In this document: positions 25,096 through 33,948 of the stretch, piece after piece
Layout: each line of letters starts with the position of its first letter
Numbering within the stretch: the stretch's first letter is position 1
Assembly: GCA_963744905.1 (NCBI GenBank)
Contig: CAVUUV010000003.1
Location: 496,001-560,000, forward strand
Length of the DNA stretch: 64,000 bases
Direction of reading: 5' to 3'
DNA from: DATFFO01 sp963744905
Lineage (GTDB): Bacteria > Actinomycetota > Acidimicrobiia > Spongiisociales > ZC4RG35
Program-made: the position numbers and the translations under genes
The notes under the pieces: model-generated
The model's input: the letters and a program-made list of their open reading frames with translations, nothing else
The model's database searches: none
Told to the model about the DNA's origin: nothing

Positions 25096-26487
25096 TCACC
25101 CGTCATCGCCCCCTCCTGGAGAAAGGGCACCAGCCAGTTCGTCGAGGGAACGTCGTATCCCGTTTACGAAGACGCCGACGTCAGGGCATGCGTCATGGTC
25201 AGCAACGATCGTCAGGTTGAATTGACCCGCGTACGAAACGGCCCCTACCCCGATGGTTACGTTGCCGACCAGCGGAACCAACGGGAACAGTTCGTGAATT
25301 TGGGCCGGGCCGAGGAAGAAACGCATTGGAGGCCCCGGGAGATTGGCGACATAGAGGTTGGATACACGCTGCCGACCAGCCAACCAGGCTGACACTCGTT
25401 CCAGCGTGGGCGAACTGAGGATGCCGGCCTGGTCATATGACAACGGGTCGCTCTTTCTCAGGGCCGTCTCGCTCGCGATCCTCTGCAGCCTGCGGAAAGG
25501 ATCGGTCTCTCCGATGGGTAGGGGCACGATCATCCCGCTCACCGTGTTGTTGCCGGATTCAGTGTCCAAGCCTCCGGCCATCGGGACCACCGCCCGGGGC
25601 AGGAGTTCGTCGATGGGCTCACCCCGACTTATCAGGAGGTCGGCCACGCCACCTGCTACAACGTGGAGCAGCACATCGTTCACGGTGCCGCCAGCAGAGT
25701 GGGCTATCTGCCTGAATACGCCCAGCTCGCTGCGCACCAACCGGAATCTTCGTCGGTCGCCTATAAGACGGTTGAGACTTGTCCGTGGGGCTCTGGCTTC
25801 CCGGAGTATTCGCCTGATAGCCGTCACCGCGAGTCGGAGACTGTTGAATACCTCCGAGGGGTGACGAAGACTCTCGAGGCCGTGTCGGAGTCGGTTCCAT
25901 CGACGTCGCAGGTTGTCCGTTATGAGATCGACGCGGGTTGGCGCAGGGCTCGGGGTCCAATGGGAGGCAACAGGTGCGGTCGGATTGGGGGTTGGATCGA
26001 AGAAGGCGCTGAGTGCGGCCATGCCCGCCGCACCGTCTGCCAGTGTGTGGTGCACTCTCATATACATTCCGACTCGCCCGTCAGACAGCCCGATGAGGAA
26101 CCAAAACTCCCACAGGGGATGAGACATGTCGAAAGGTCGTTGCCGGAGCATCTCGCAAGCTTCGAGAAGCTGGGCCTCGTTGCCCGGTGCGGACAATTGA
26201 TGGAAACGTACGTGACGAGCGATGTCAAACGACGGGTCATCCGCCCAATACGGCCAACCCAGCCCGAAACCGGGCCTATGTAGACACCGCCTGAAGCGCG
26301 GAACTAGATGTAGGCGACTGGCTATCCGCTCCTGCAAATCCCTGCGGGCGAAGTCAGCCGTCGGGTCGGACAAAGCCTCTCCATCCAGGATGGCGAGAGC
26401 GCCGAAATCTTGCGGCCAGCCCAGGTCATCAGGCCACAGCATGGCCAGATCAGCGCCCGTGAGCCGCTCCATCTTCACACCAGTCAT
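25096..26487 (-). CDS. Wax ester synthase/diacylglycerol acyltransferase (WS/DGAT)
   Basis: A 463-residue protein of the bacterial WS/DGAT family. The active-site HHTLADG (HHxxxDG) lies about residue 140 after MYMRVHH; the conserved VNDVLLHVVAGGV, VPMAGGLDTESGNNTVSGMIVPLPIGETDP, SNLYVANLPGPPMRFFLG and VSYAGQFNLTIVADHD blocks are all present. It transfers acyl-CoA to fatty alcohols or diacylglycerol, making storage lipids. The start overlaps the stop of the upstream membrane protein gene (ATGA), so the two are probably co-transcribed. Confidence 0.88.
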   Translation of the reverse strand: MTGVKMERLTGADLAMLWPDDLGWPQDFGALAILDGEALSDPTADFARRDLQERIASRLHLVPRFRRCLHRPGFGLGWPYWADDPSFDIARHVRFHQLSAPGNEAQLLEACEMLRQRPFDMSHPLWEFWFLIGLSDGRVGMYMRVHHTLADGAAGMAALSAFFDPTPNPTAPVASHWTPSPAPTRVDLITDNLRRRWNRLRHGLESLRHPSEVFNSLRLAVTAIRRILREARAPRTSLNRLIGDRRRFRLVRSELGVFRQIAHSAGGTVNDVLLHVVAGGVADLLISRGEPIDELLPRAVVPMAGGLDTESGNNTVSGMIVPLPIGETDPFRRLQRIASETALRKSDPLSYDQAGILSSPTLERVSAWLAGRQRVSNLYVANLPGPPMRFFLGPAQIHELFPLVPLVGNVTIGVGAVSYAGQFNLTIVADHDACPDVGVFVNGIRRSLDELAGALSPGGGDDG

Positions 26488-26861
26488 CCTCCGATCCCGC
26501 CGGCCCACTCCGGGCGGATCACGGCGATGGCGATCAACGCCACGTCGATGAGCACTCCGAAGACCAGCGACCAGCTCCAGAACGCAGTGAGCAGAACCAG
26601 CGATAGAACCGAAGCGACGATGGCGATCCCAGGCCAGACGTCAACCAGACCAGGAACACCCCAGACCGCCAACCCCAACAGCGCGAAACCCGCCACCGTG
26701 GTCCACATCAACACCATCGCCACCGGTCGGCTCGCCGAAGCAGGTATCAGCCAGGAGCCCTCCAGAGAGAACTCAGGAACATCGTCGGTCAAATAGAGGA
26801 GATGCACCAGACCATGGGCGATCAACAACACACCGATCACGATGCGGAGCAGCGTGGTCAT
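26484..26861 (-). CDS. Small membrane protein upstream of WS/DGAT
   Basis: From ATG 26861 (AGGAG upstream) the protein has 125 residues and four spans: LLRIVIGVLLIAHGLVHLLYL, VAMVLMWTTVAGFALLGLAVWGV, WPGIAIVASVLSLVLLTAFW, LVFGVLIDVALIAIAVI. The spacing of IAHGLVHLLY resembles small actinobacterial membrane proteins of unknown role. It overlaps the acyltransferase gene, which suggests a shared lipid-related task; this is inference. Confidence 0.68.
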   Translation of the reverse strand: MTTLLRIVIGVLLIAHGLVHLLYLTDDVPEFSLEGSWLIPASASRPVAMVLMWTTVAGFALLGLAVWGVPGLVDVWPGIAIVASVLSLVLLTAFWSWSLVFGVLIDVALIAIAVIRPEWAGGIGG

Positions 26862-27148
26862 ATGACAGGAACTCCTGGTCGCCTGTTTCGACCATTCCCA
26901 TCCCACGCCCCGATTGGCAAGGGTCAAACGTCACAAGATCGGTTTCTGTCGGATTCGTCGACAGCAGCGGACCGGCCCACGTTCGCTCCCGTCCTCGAGG
27001 TGTCACCCGGAAGGGACCATCGGCCGTAGATCCGGAGTTGTCACGATCCATACGGTTGGCACATGGCTCGAAGCCGGAGCGGCAGGCTCGTTCCGAGTCC
27101 ACGTGCGCGTAGTCCCGGGCCTGTCAGCCATGAGGAAAGGATTGCCCC

Positions 27149-27904
27149 ATGACCGCGATCGACACCGCCAGACCAGGACCGGCAACTGAGTCGGCTGAAC
27201 CGGATCCAAGGTGGCGAAGGTTCTACACCATCGGAGGAATCTGCGCGGCTCTATACGTACTCGTCGCCATCTTCATTCCGGGTGTTATGGCCGCCGCCGT
27301 CAGCGACTTCTGGGACATCCTCGTCGACCCGCCTGCGCTGCTCGCCTTCATCGGCGACAACAAGCTGTACTGGCACATCGTCCAGGGAGGAGTCCTCGAA
27401 GCCAGCATCCTCCTGATCATCACCTTCGCCGCGCTCTATCTGACCTTGAAGCAAGTCGACCGGGTCTTTGCGGCCATCGGGGCGATCATCTCGATCACGA
27501 CACAACTCCTGTTCATGGCCTACTACCCGGTCCTGTTGGGTCTGGTCTACCTCAGCGACCAGTATGCAACGGCAGATGCAGCCCGCCAGGCCAGCCTGGA
27601 ATCGTCCGCCGAGGCGCTGATCGCGCAGAACAGCGCCTTCAACCCGACCTACGAGGCCTTGATGGGACTCGGGATCCTGTTCCTCTCCCTGGCCATGCTC
27701 AAAGGCGTCTTCCCCAGATTCGTCGCCTACCTCGGCATAGCGACCTGCGCCGCCGCCTTCGTCGGCCTATCCCTCTACCCGATCGTGGGACTCGGCTACT
27801 TCTTGTGGTGGGCCTTCGCCATCGCCTGGCTCCTCGCCGTCGGATGGCAGCTGTACAAGCTGGGGAGAACGCGTGAGACGGCCGGCCGCTCCGCCTCAGG
27901 CTGA
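27149..27904 (+). CDS. Multi-pass membrane protein (DUF4386-like)
   Basis: A 251-residue protein with six spans, from FYTIGGICAALYVLVAIFIPGVM to YFLWWAFAIAWLLAVGWQL, and the loop AEALIAQNSAFNPTYEALMGLGILFLSLAMLKGVF. The layout resembles the protein at 23010-23753 but the sequences are not close. GAGGAAAGG precedes the ATG. No clear partner gene is present. Confidence 0.68.
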   Translation: MTAIDTARPGPATESAEPDPRWRRFYTIGGICAALYVLVAIFIPGVMAAAVSDFWDILVDPPALLAFIGDNKLYWHIVQGGVLEASILLIITFAALYLTLKQVDRVFAAIGAIISITTQLLFMAYYPVLLGLVYLSDQYATADAARQASLESSAEALIAQNSAFNPTYEALMGLGILFLSLAMLKGVFPRFVAYLGIATCAAAFVGLSLYPIVGLGYFLWWAFAIAWLLAVGWQLYKLGRTRETAGRSASG

Positions 27905-27989
27905 GGCGCAGACGCCGGTAGAGGCGGGGTAGACGAACCGCATAACACGGCAGAATCCCCGGTCCACAATTCGCTGACCAGGGCTTTCA

Positions 27990-28036
27990 GTAGCGGGGAC
28001 GCGACTTGAACCCTGACCTTCGGGCTATGAGCCCGA
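27990..28036 (-). pseudogene. Fragment of an initiator tRNA gene
   Basis: The 47 bases match the 3' half and anticodon stem-loop (CAT) of the intact initiator tRNA at 30588-30664 with a few substitutions and one short gap. The CCA end is altered and the 5' half is absent, so it is not functional. Such tRNA pieces are commonly left by site-specific integration. Confidence 0.6.
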
Positions 28037-28064
28037 GTCCAGGGCATCAGATGAGCAGGCGAAA

Positions 28065-28133
28065 CTCGCGAAACGTCTGCTCAGATAGCGTTCTTGGTTC
28101 GCGTCAGTTCGCGTTCTTGACTGTCCCATCGCT
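28065..28133. repeat. Diverged 69-base repeat, copy B
   Basis: Partner of 23906-23974 (72% identity, ungapped). It begins about 30 bases from the tRNA fragment, so the repeat may mark the end of an old integrated element. Confidence 0.5.
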
Positions 28134-28226
28134 GACATCACGATCGAGTTGAGGCGATCACAGCGCGTCTGCCGACCGGGTCGACTTCGGAGTCCCCGGA
28201 TGGGCATTCATGAGACGGGAGGCGCA

Positions 28227-28527
28227 TTGAACCTCGACGAAGTCATGGCGACGCTCAAGGGCTCAGCAACGAGAAGACGCGCTCGCAGAACGCGAAGCGT
28301 GGCTTCGACGGCGCCCCGTTCGAAGTCAAGAGCGGGAACATCCGCAAGCTCGCGAACAAGGTCAAGCCGGATCACGAGCCAGCGCTGCAGCTTTTGGAGA
28401 CGGCAACATCGACGTGCAGCTCCTTGCAATCCTGCCGATGAAGCCGAGGAAGCTCTCCGCCGAGGATGTGGACCGATGGTCAGGTCAACCGACGTCACTC
28501 AGTTATCGGAAGGTCTCTCGTCGTACT
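28227..28527 (+). pseudogene. Remnant of a DNA alkylation repair (AlkD-like) gene
   Basis: Reading across frames on the plus strand gives LNLDEVMATLKG, then NEKTRSQNAKRGFDGAPFEV and KSGNIRKLANKVKPDHEPAL, then NIDVQLLAILPMKPRKLSAE and MVRSTDVTQLSEGLSSY. These are the first half of an AlkD-type HEAT-repeat glycosylase in the correct order. At least two frameshifts separate the blocks and the C-terminal half is replaced by other sequence. Confidence 0.6.
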
Positions 28528-28855
28528 GGGAGATGGTCGGCGACTGCCCTCACTCGATGTCGCCCTGGATGCTGGGTGCGCATGTCATGGCTGAGATCGA
28601 TCGCCACCACCCGACATCCGTGAGCTTCGAGCAACCGGCCTATCGAGCCGGTTCCTGCGGCGACATCGAGGACGAGGCTGTCAGATGCCAGCTTGTATCC
28701 CACCAACCATGAGGCGCCGCCAACGCCCATCCTGGCCGAAGCTCAAGACCCGGGCCCAACGCTGATAGTCCCCGGCTATGTCCCGAAACAGCCGCGCCGC
28801 GGTCGCTTCGGGCTCCTCTTTGGAACGAACAGGTTCGATGAGCACATTCTGGTCG
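28503..28855 (-). pseudogene. Remnant of a UbiE-like methyltransferase
   Basis: The minus strand reads ATAARLFRDIAGDYQRWARV and LSFGQDGRWRRLMVGG in one frame, then, after a shift, SDSLVLDVAAGTGSIGRLLE and AHGCRVVAIDLSHDMR. The second part is SAM-binding motif I and II; the first is the usual N-terminus of UbiE/COQ5-type enzymes. The frame stops at 28503 and the catalytic remainder is absent. Its 3' end overlaps the AlkD remnant on the other strand. Confidence 0.6.
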
Positions 28856-28931
28856 GGATACGAGCGAACTCACGGTGGTTCGAAACCAACCGAACCTGAG
28901 CGGATGGGAGCTGTCGAGCCTCTTCAGATGG

Positions 28932-29525
28932 CTAATACTCGGGAAGTGGCTCGGGCTCGACGAGCTCGGAGGGTCCTCGGGTTAGATACTCCTCGTACCG
29001 TCCCTCGTAGCCGAGGAGCCGCCCTATGGGTGTGATCAGGGCCGCCAGGGCACGCTGCACGAACAGCGGCGGTCCGGCGATCGCCATGACATCAGGGAAC
29101 TCGTGGGCCATCACCATGATCTGCAAGAAACCGGGTCCCCTGGATCCCGCTTTGCCGTCCTGAAATAGCCCCATGAATTGTCGCCACATCTCCTCGAATC
29201 TGGCCCCGGGGCGAACTTCGACCAGCATGCGGACCTCTTCGCCGCCCACCGGGTGCCAGCCATGACCGGAGTTGGGCGGGACGTGCATGGTCTCGCCGGG
29301 TCCAAGAATCCTTTCTCCCCCGTCGGAAGACCAGGCGCTGACCTTGCCGCGAATGACCGTGAGCGTCTCTGCCATATTGGGGTGGATGTGGCGTGGAGTT
29401 CCCGGCGCGTCTGCCGGCACGTAAAGGTCGGCCACAAGTTCAGCGCCGTCCGTTTCGGCTGTCCCGACTCGTACTACGAGACGTTCGAAAGGATGCTCGT
29501 ATACCTCACCGCTCCGCATTGCCAC
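28932..29525 (-). CDS. Cupin domain protein
   Basis: A 197-residue protein. Residues 10-110 form a cupin barrel: DLYVPADAPGTPRHIHPNMAETLTVIRGKVSAW (first box with HIHP and E) and GPGETMHVPPNSGHGWHPVGGEEVRMLVEV (second box with H). The metal ligands look intact. The C-terminal 80 residues (MWRQFMGLFQDGKAG...LIGRLLGYEGRYEEYL) match a common actinobacterial extension. The substrate is unknown. GTG 29525 is chosen because AGGAGG lies six bases before it; ATG 29519 is possible. Confidence 0.78.
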   Translation of the reverse strand: MAMRSGEVYEHPFERLVVRVGTAETDGAELVADLYVPADAPGTPRHIHPNMAETLTVIRGKVSAWSSDGGERILGPGETMHVPPNSGHGWHPVGGEEVRMLVEVRPGARFEEMWRQFMGLFQDGKAGSRGPGFLQIMVMAHEFPDVMAIAGPPLFVQRALAALITPIGRLLGYEGRYEEYLTRGPSELVEPEPLPEY

Positions 29526-29580
29526 CGCCGCCCTCCTCTTCTATTCATTCTGCAGGATCTTGAACATAGGTCGAGTCTTT

Positions 29581-30060
29581 CTAGGTCGTGGGCGACGGTC
29601 GGGTGAGGAGCTGTCTGCTGAATGGGGTCAGAGCTGCGGTGAGTAGACCGGCGATCAGCGAGGGGACGCCAATCGTGGTATCTCCGGTTGGTAGGAGGAC
29701 GAGACCCCAGCCGGTCAACACGGCGGGGAGGATCCAGATGAGCGTCTTGGCCATCGGGCGTGCACGTTGGACCGCGCCGTAGGCGAGAACCGCCGCATAG
29801 ATTCCGAGGCCGGTCATGGTGACCGCAGCCACACGATCTGGGCCGCCACCATCGAGCTGGGCTGCCGCTTCTGGGTTGGCTGCCGCGAATGAATCCCATC
29901 CGATACCGGCTGATTCAGCGAAGTTGTCTCGGTCGAATCCCATCAACAGAAGGAACCCGCCCTGGGCGATGATCAGTAGAGCGATGGCGAATGCCGTCCA
30001 GGCGGCGACCGCCTGTGTTTCGGTGCCACGCCGGGCAGGTTTGACTTCTTCATCTGTCAT
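29581..30060 (-). CDS. Uncharacterised four-span membrane protein
   Basis: A 159-residue protein with a charged N-terminus (MTDEEVKPARRGTETQ) and four spans: AVAAWTAFAIALLIIAQGGFLLLMGF, VAAVTMTGLGIYAAVLAYGAV, LIWILPAVLTGWGLVLLP and VPSLIAGLLTAALTPF. No family recognised. It lies upstream of the cupin gene on the same strand with a 55-base gap. Confidence 0.6.
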   Translation of the reverse strand: MTDEEVKPARRGTETQAVAAWTAFAIALLIIAQGGFLLLMGFDRDNFAESAGIGWDSFAAANPEAAAQLDGGGPDRVAAVTMTGLGIYAAVLAYGAVQRARPMAKTLIWILPAVLTGWGLVLLPTGDTTIGVPSLIAGLLTAALTPFSRQLLTRPSPTT

Positions 30061-30064
30061 TTGA

Positions 30065-30380
30065 TCATTTCCGCTCCGCCGCTGACTGGGGTGCCTTCTG
30101 TCTGATGACTGCGAGTCCGAGAACCACCCATGACAGGAAGTAGCCGCCCCGGAACAGGAAGTCGGCGGTCAGTCGGGCTCCCCCACTGCGTTGACCAGCG
30201 CGGTGTGACCGAAGACGAAAGTGAGGGGATATAACACCACGACCAGGGTGGACCGGGACGCAGCCCGCGACCACTCCGACGTCTCTCTCATTCCGATGCC
30301 GACCAGACCTACGCCTGCCATGATGCGAAACGCCGATGCCTCGGCCCGAGCCTTCGAGATGGCGTCGGTAGGACGTCGAA
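30065..30380 (-). pseudogene. Frameshifted membrane protein remnant
   Basis: Two frames on the minus strand complement each other: FRIMAGVGLVGIGMRETSEW followed by STLVVVLYPLTFVFGHTALV ends at a stop near 30169, and DFLFRGGYFLSWVVLGLAVI continues in another frame to 30065. Together they look like one multi-span protein split by a frameshift. The family is not recognised. Confidence 0.4.
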
Positions 30381-30558
30381 TACGCGGCAGGGGGGTTCGA
30401 TCACAGGGAAGATCCACGCTGTGAGACACGCGAGAACGCGCTGCGCATTCGCGATAGCGGACGATCATGGCGGTCACGGTACTAGAGGCGTCTGACGGAA
30501 ACGGGTGCACATACTGCACGGGCAAATTGTCATCAGTTCGCGCCCTCTCAGAATGCAG

Positions 30559-30583
30559 AAAACCCAGGCGCTGCCTGGGTTTT
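30559..30583 (-). terminator. Terminator of the initiator tRNA gene
   Basis: A perfect hairpin, AAAACCCAGGC / GCCTGGGTTTT with a 3-base loop, starts five bases after the tRNA 3' end on the minus strand and closes with the T-run of its own arm. Confidence 0.85.
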
Positions 30584-30587
30584 CCGA

Positions 30588-30664
<77 letters not shown>

Positions 30665-30722
30665 TCGTTGTGGAACAATCATTGTATCGGCTCTACCGAA
30701 GCTTCAGCAAGGTGGACCCGTC

Positions 30723-30986
30723 TCAGGCCCTCAGCTCTACCCATCGAAGGCCAGCCCAATTCACCCTCAGACCGCTCGGCGTACTGACCGCTACCAATAA
30801 CACGGACTCACATTTGGAGCAGCGCACCACATCTCCAGGGGCGTCACGGAACACCATCGCCGTGGCCAGGGCTGCCACGTTCCCGCAGTTGTCGCAGCAT
30901 CCTCGCTGATCGGTCATCTCTCTCCCGAACATGTCATACCAGAGTGCACCGAGACAATTGCCGTCGAGATGGGTGTCGGTCGTCAC
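30723..30986 (-). CDS. DUF6510 zinc-ribbon protein
   Basis: An 87-residue protein: HLDGNCLGALWYDMFGREMTDQRGCCDNCGNVAALATAMVF, then VVRCSKCESVLLVAV. The two CxxC pairs form a zinc ribbon, and the LDGN start with GLRWVEL end matches DUF6510. It follows the ferredoxin reductase and molybdopterin oxidoreductase genes, the usual neighbours of DUF6510 in actinobacteria, and lies four bases after the reductase stop. Confidence 0.82.
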   Translation of the reverse strand: MTTDTHLDGNCLGALWYDMFGREMTDQRGCCDNCGNVAALATAMVFRDAPGDVVRCSKCESVLLVAVSTPSGLRVNWAGLRWVELRA

Positions 30987-30990
30987 TGCT

Positions 30991-31740
30991 TCAACCTCCT
31001 GAGGGCCCGAACCGCTCGGTCTTCACCCGACCAGGGTCATGGCCGAGACCGATCAGATGTGTTGCGACGGCTTCGACGAACCCGGTCGGCCCGCACACGA
31101 ACACGTGCGGTTGCTCGGTCGGCGGCCAGGCCAGCTCCTCCAGCATGGCCCGGTCGACCCGTCCGGCGTAGCCTTCCCAACCGTCGGGCCGGGAGCGGGT
31201 CAGCGTCTCAAAGATCTCCACGGCGTCCCTCTCCACGGCCAGGCGATCCAGCTCGTCCCGATATAGGAGGTCGTCGACCGAGCGAGCCGAAACCAGCAGC
31301 CGGGTCGGTACCTCGGCGCCGGGCTTCTGGGCCCGAACCATCGCCATGAGCGGGACCAGCCCGCTGCCCCCGGCGATCAGTTGGAGTGGGCCACCGACCG
31401 AAGGTTCCCACACGAAGTATCCGCCGATCGGGCCCCGCAGCTCGAAGCGGTCCCGCACCCGGAGCTCCTCGACCAGGAAGGGCGAAACCTCCCCATCGGG
31501 CACCAGCTCTACTGTGATGGTGATCCGCTCGCCGTCGGCCGGTGTGGCGATCGAATAGCTGCGCTGAGCCTGATAGCCGTCCTCGGCGGTGAGACGGAGG
31601 TCGACGTGTTGGCCGGGCCGGTGTTCGGCCCATCCAGGAACCTGTAGGAGGATGCTGCGGGCGCGGGCCGTCTCCGGTCGGGTCTCCTCGACCTCGGCCA
31701 CCAACCAGTTCAGTCGCCCGAGTAACGCTGTTCCCGCCAC
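30991..31740 (-). CDS. Ferredoxin-NADP-type reductase
   Basis: From GTG 31740 the protein has 249 residues. QAQRSYSIATPADG holds the RxYS FAD motif, QLIAGGSGLVPLMAMVR the NAD(P) phosphate site, and HVFVCGPTGFVEAVATHLIGLGH with KTERFGPSG closes the reductase. No iron-sulfur domain is attached. The start overlaps the upstream molybdopterin oxidoreductase gene, so it probably shuttles electrons to or from that enzyme. The longer frame upstream is a shadow of that gene. Confidence 0.88.
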   Translation of the reverse strand: MAGTALLGRLNWLVAEVEETRPETARARSILLQVPGWAEHRPGQHVDLRLTAEDGYQAQRSYSIATPADGERITITVELVPDGEVSPFLVEELRVRDRFELRGPIGGYFVWEPSVGGPLQLIAGGSGLVPLMAMVRAQKPGAEVPTRLLVSARSVDDLLYRDELDRLAVERDAVEIFETLTRSRPDGWEGYAGRVDRAMLEELAWPPTEQPHVFVCGPTGFVEAVATHLIGLGHDPGRVKTERFGPSGG

Positions 31741-32318
31741 GGATCCCCGTAGTTGTGATAGCCCAGGCTCTCCCAGAACCCGGGTCGGTCCTGGATACGC
31801 AGATCGAGGCCACGCACCCATTTGGCACTCTTCCAAAAGTACAGATGGGGCACCAGAAGGCGGGCCGGACCACCGTGCTCTGGGGCCAGCGGATGGCCCT
31901 CGTACCGATGGGCCACCCAGGCTCTGCCCCCGGTCAGGTCCGCCAATGGCAGATTCGTCGTGTAGCCACCGTAGGCGTCCACCAGGACGTGGTTTGTACC
32001 GGTCACATCGATGCCGTCCAGAAGGGAGTCGACCGACACCCCCTCCCACGAAGTGTCGAGTTTGGACCACTTGGTGACGCAGTGGATGTCGACGTTCACC
32101 TCTTCGGTCGGCAACATGGTGAACTCCTCCCAGGTCCAATCCGCCGCCTCGGCTCCCGCCGACGTGATCGTGAACCGCCACTCGTCCAGGCTGATCCTCG
32201 GTGTGGGGCCAGCCGAGAGGACCGGGAAGTCCCCGGTTACGTACTGGCCCGGCGGCACACGTTCGGGGGAGGCCTCGGCCCGGCGTCGCCCCCTGAAACC
32301 TCGCGTGACGAAGCTCAT
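31710..32318 (-). CDS. Sulfite oxidase-like molybdopterin oxidoreductase
   Basis: A 202-residue single-domain molybdopterin protein: GDFPVLSAGPTPRISLDEWRFTI, VDIHCVTKWSKLDTSWEGVSVDSLL with the molybdenum-coordinating Cys (about residue 80), HVLVDAYGGYTTNLPLADL, and LAPEHGGPARLLVPHLYFWKSAKWVRGLDL. This is the sulfite oxidase/YedY-type fold without haem or dimerisation domain. No Tat signal is seen, so it is probably cytoplasmic with the adjacent reductase as redox partner. The substrate is unknown. Confidence 0.87.
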   Translation of the reverse strand: MSFVTRGFRGRRRAEASPERVPPGQYVTGDFPVLSAGPTPRISLDEWRFTITSAGAEAADWTWEEFTMLPTEEVNVDIHCVTKWSKLDTSWEGVSVDSLLDGIDVTGTNHVLVDAYGGYTTNLPLADLTGGRAWVAHRYEGHPLAPEHGGPARLLVPHLYFWKSAKWVRGLDLRIQDRPGFWESLGYHNYGDPWREQRYSGD

Positions 32319-32366
32319 CGTCTGGTAGATGCTACGGGGATCGAAGGCTACGTGAGACGAAAAGCC

Positions 32367-32394
32367 GGAGACCCGTCCAGGGGGGACGGGTCTC
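32367..32394 (-). terminator. Terminator of the ammonium channel gene
   Basis: A 12-base perfect stem GGAGACCCGTCC / GGACGGGTCTCC lies 40 bases past the amtB stop on the minus strand and is followed there by GGCTTTTCG. It separates amtB from the molybdopterin oxidoreductase operon. Confidence 0.65.
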
Positions 32395-32435
32395 CGCTCC
32401 CCTTTGAATACGCCTGAGTCAGAGGAGTGCGAACC

Positions 32436-33845
32436 TCAGGCGTTCTCCCCGACATAACCCATCTGAGCGAACTCGGTCGCATCCAGGCCCAGCTCTTCGT
32501 CGGAATCCGACACCCTCAGCCCGATGGCCGAACGGATGAATCCGAAGATGACGAACGAGGTGAGAGCGGTCCAGGCCACCACCACGACCATGCTGATCAG
32601 CTGGGCGACGATCTGGCCCCCATCGCCTGAGATGAGGCCGCCCACCTCGCCATAGACACCGTTGGCGAAGATGCCCACCGAGAGCAGGCCCCACAGACCG
32701 CCCACCCCGTGGCAGGCAACGGCCCACACCGGGTCGTCCACCTTGAAGCGTCTCTCCAGGACTCCGGCCGCCCAGATAACCAGCCAGCCGGCCACGCCAC
32801 CGATCAAGACCGCCGCCCACGAGTCGACGAAGGCACAGGGGGCGGTGATGGCCACCAGGCCGGCGATGAGCCCCGAGCAGGTCACGGCGATGTCGGCCTT
32901 TCCGGTCCGCACCAGTGAGATGTAGTAAGCCACCACCGCCCCGGCCACGCCGGCCAGGAAGGTGTTGACCGCTATGACCGAGATACGCAGGTCGGTGGCC
33001 GCCAGGGTGCTGCCGGGGTTGAAACCGAACCAGCCGAACATGAGGATCATCGCCCCGATCACCACATAGCCCATGTTGTGGCCCGGGATTGAGTTCGGGG
33101 TCCCATCGGGCTCGAATTTGCCCTTGCGAGGACCAACCATCAGGGCACCGACCAGGGCCGCCACACCTCCCACGGCATGAACCACGCCCGAGCCGGCGAA
33201 GTCGACTGCTCCGGCCCCGAAGGGGAGGGTGGAGAGCCAGCCGCCACCCCACACCCAGTGCCCATAGATGGGATAGATGATGGCGCTGATCAGGAAGCTG
33301 TAGGCCATATAGGCATCGAGGCGGGCCCGCTCGGCCACCGCCCCTGACACGATCGTGGCTGCGGTGGCGGCGAACACCATCTGGAACAGCCACAGCTCGT
33401 TGGTGCCCACGTCGTTGGCGGCTCCACTCAGGAACCAGCCCGACAGGCCGACCAGGGGATTGCCCCGATCTAGACCCGAGGCGGCGTCGGAGCCCCCGAA
33501 CATGAGGGCGAACCCGAAAGCCCAGAAGGCCAGGCCGCACATGCAGAAGTCCATCAGGTTCTTCATGAACACCGAGCCGGCGTTGCGGGACCGGGTGGAC
33601 CCGGCCTCGAGCAGGGCGAAACCTGCCTGCATCAGGAACACCAGGAAGGCTGCCACCAGGGTCCAGGTGAAGTTCACCGCGGTGGCGGCGGCGTTGCCGG
33701 GATCGGTGGCCAGGTCGATGGTGGAGGCGCCGGTCGGGTCCGCCGCCATCGCCAGACCGGCCGGGATCATGCCGATCAACAGCAGGACGAGCGAAGCCCA
33801 CAGTCGCTTCGATCTGAGCCAGGATCTGAGGATCGCCTTGTTCAT
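32436..33845 (-). CDS. amtB: Ammonium channel AmtB
   Basis: A 469-residue protein with an N-terminal signal-like segment (LWASLVLLLIGMIPAGLAMA) and eleven membrane spans. NFTWTLVAAFLVFLMQAGFALLEAGSTRSRN, GGWLSTLPFGAGAVDFAGSGVVHAVGGVAALVGA (first pore His) and FVDSWAAVLIGGVAGW...WAVACHGVGGLWGLLSVGIFANG (second pore His) define Amt channels for ammonium uptake. The ATG at 33845 follows AAGGAGG by eight bases. No glnB/glnK gene accompanies it here. Confidence 0.93.
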   Translation of the reverse strand: MNKAILRSWLRSKRLWASLVLLLIGMIPAGLAMAADPTGASTIDLATDPGNAAATAVNFTWTLVAAFLVFLMQAGFALLEAGSTRSRNAGSVFMKNLMDFCMCGLAFWAFGFALMFGGSDAASGLDRGNPLVGLSGWFLSGAANDVGTNELWLFQMVFAATAATIVSGAVAERARLDAYMAYSFLISAIIYPIYGHWVWGGGWLSTLPFGAGAVDFAGSGVVHAVGGVAALVGALMVGPRKGKFEPDGTPNSIPGHNMGYVVIGAMILMFGWFGFNPGSTLAATDLRISVIAVNTFLAGVAGAVVAYYISLVRTGKADIAVTCSGLIAGLVAITAPCAFVDSWAAVLIGGVAGWLVIWAAGVLERRFKVDDPVWAVACHGVGGLWGLLSVGIFANGVYGEVGGLISGDGGQIVAQLISMVVVVAWTALTSFVIFGFIRSAIGLRVSDSDEELGLDATEFAQMGYVGENA

Positions 33846-33948
33846 GCCAGCTGCCTCCTTCGCGGGGTATGTCACCACGGGAGGTTGGAGCCGATGTGTT
33901 TCGGGAGGATTGCGGACCGGTTACACCTGCGGCAAATGCCGGCAGGTG

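Noticed and set aside
28025..28207. 60-residue minus-strand frame ending at the tRNA fragment, considered as an integrase C-terminus
   Set aside because: No tyrosine-recombinase motif (R-H-R-Y) is visible and the frame is too short to judge.
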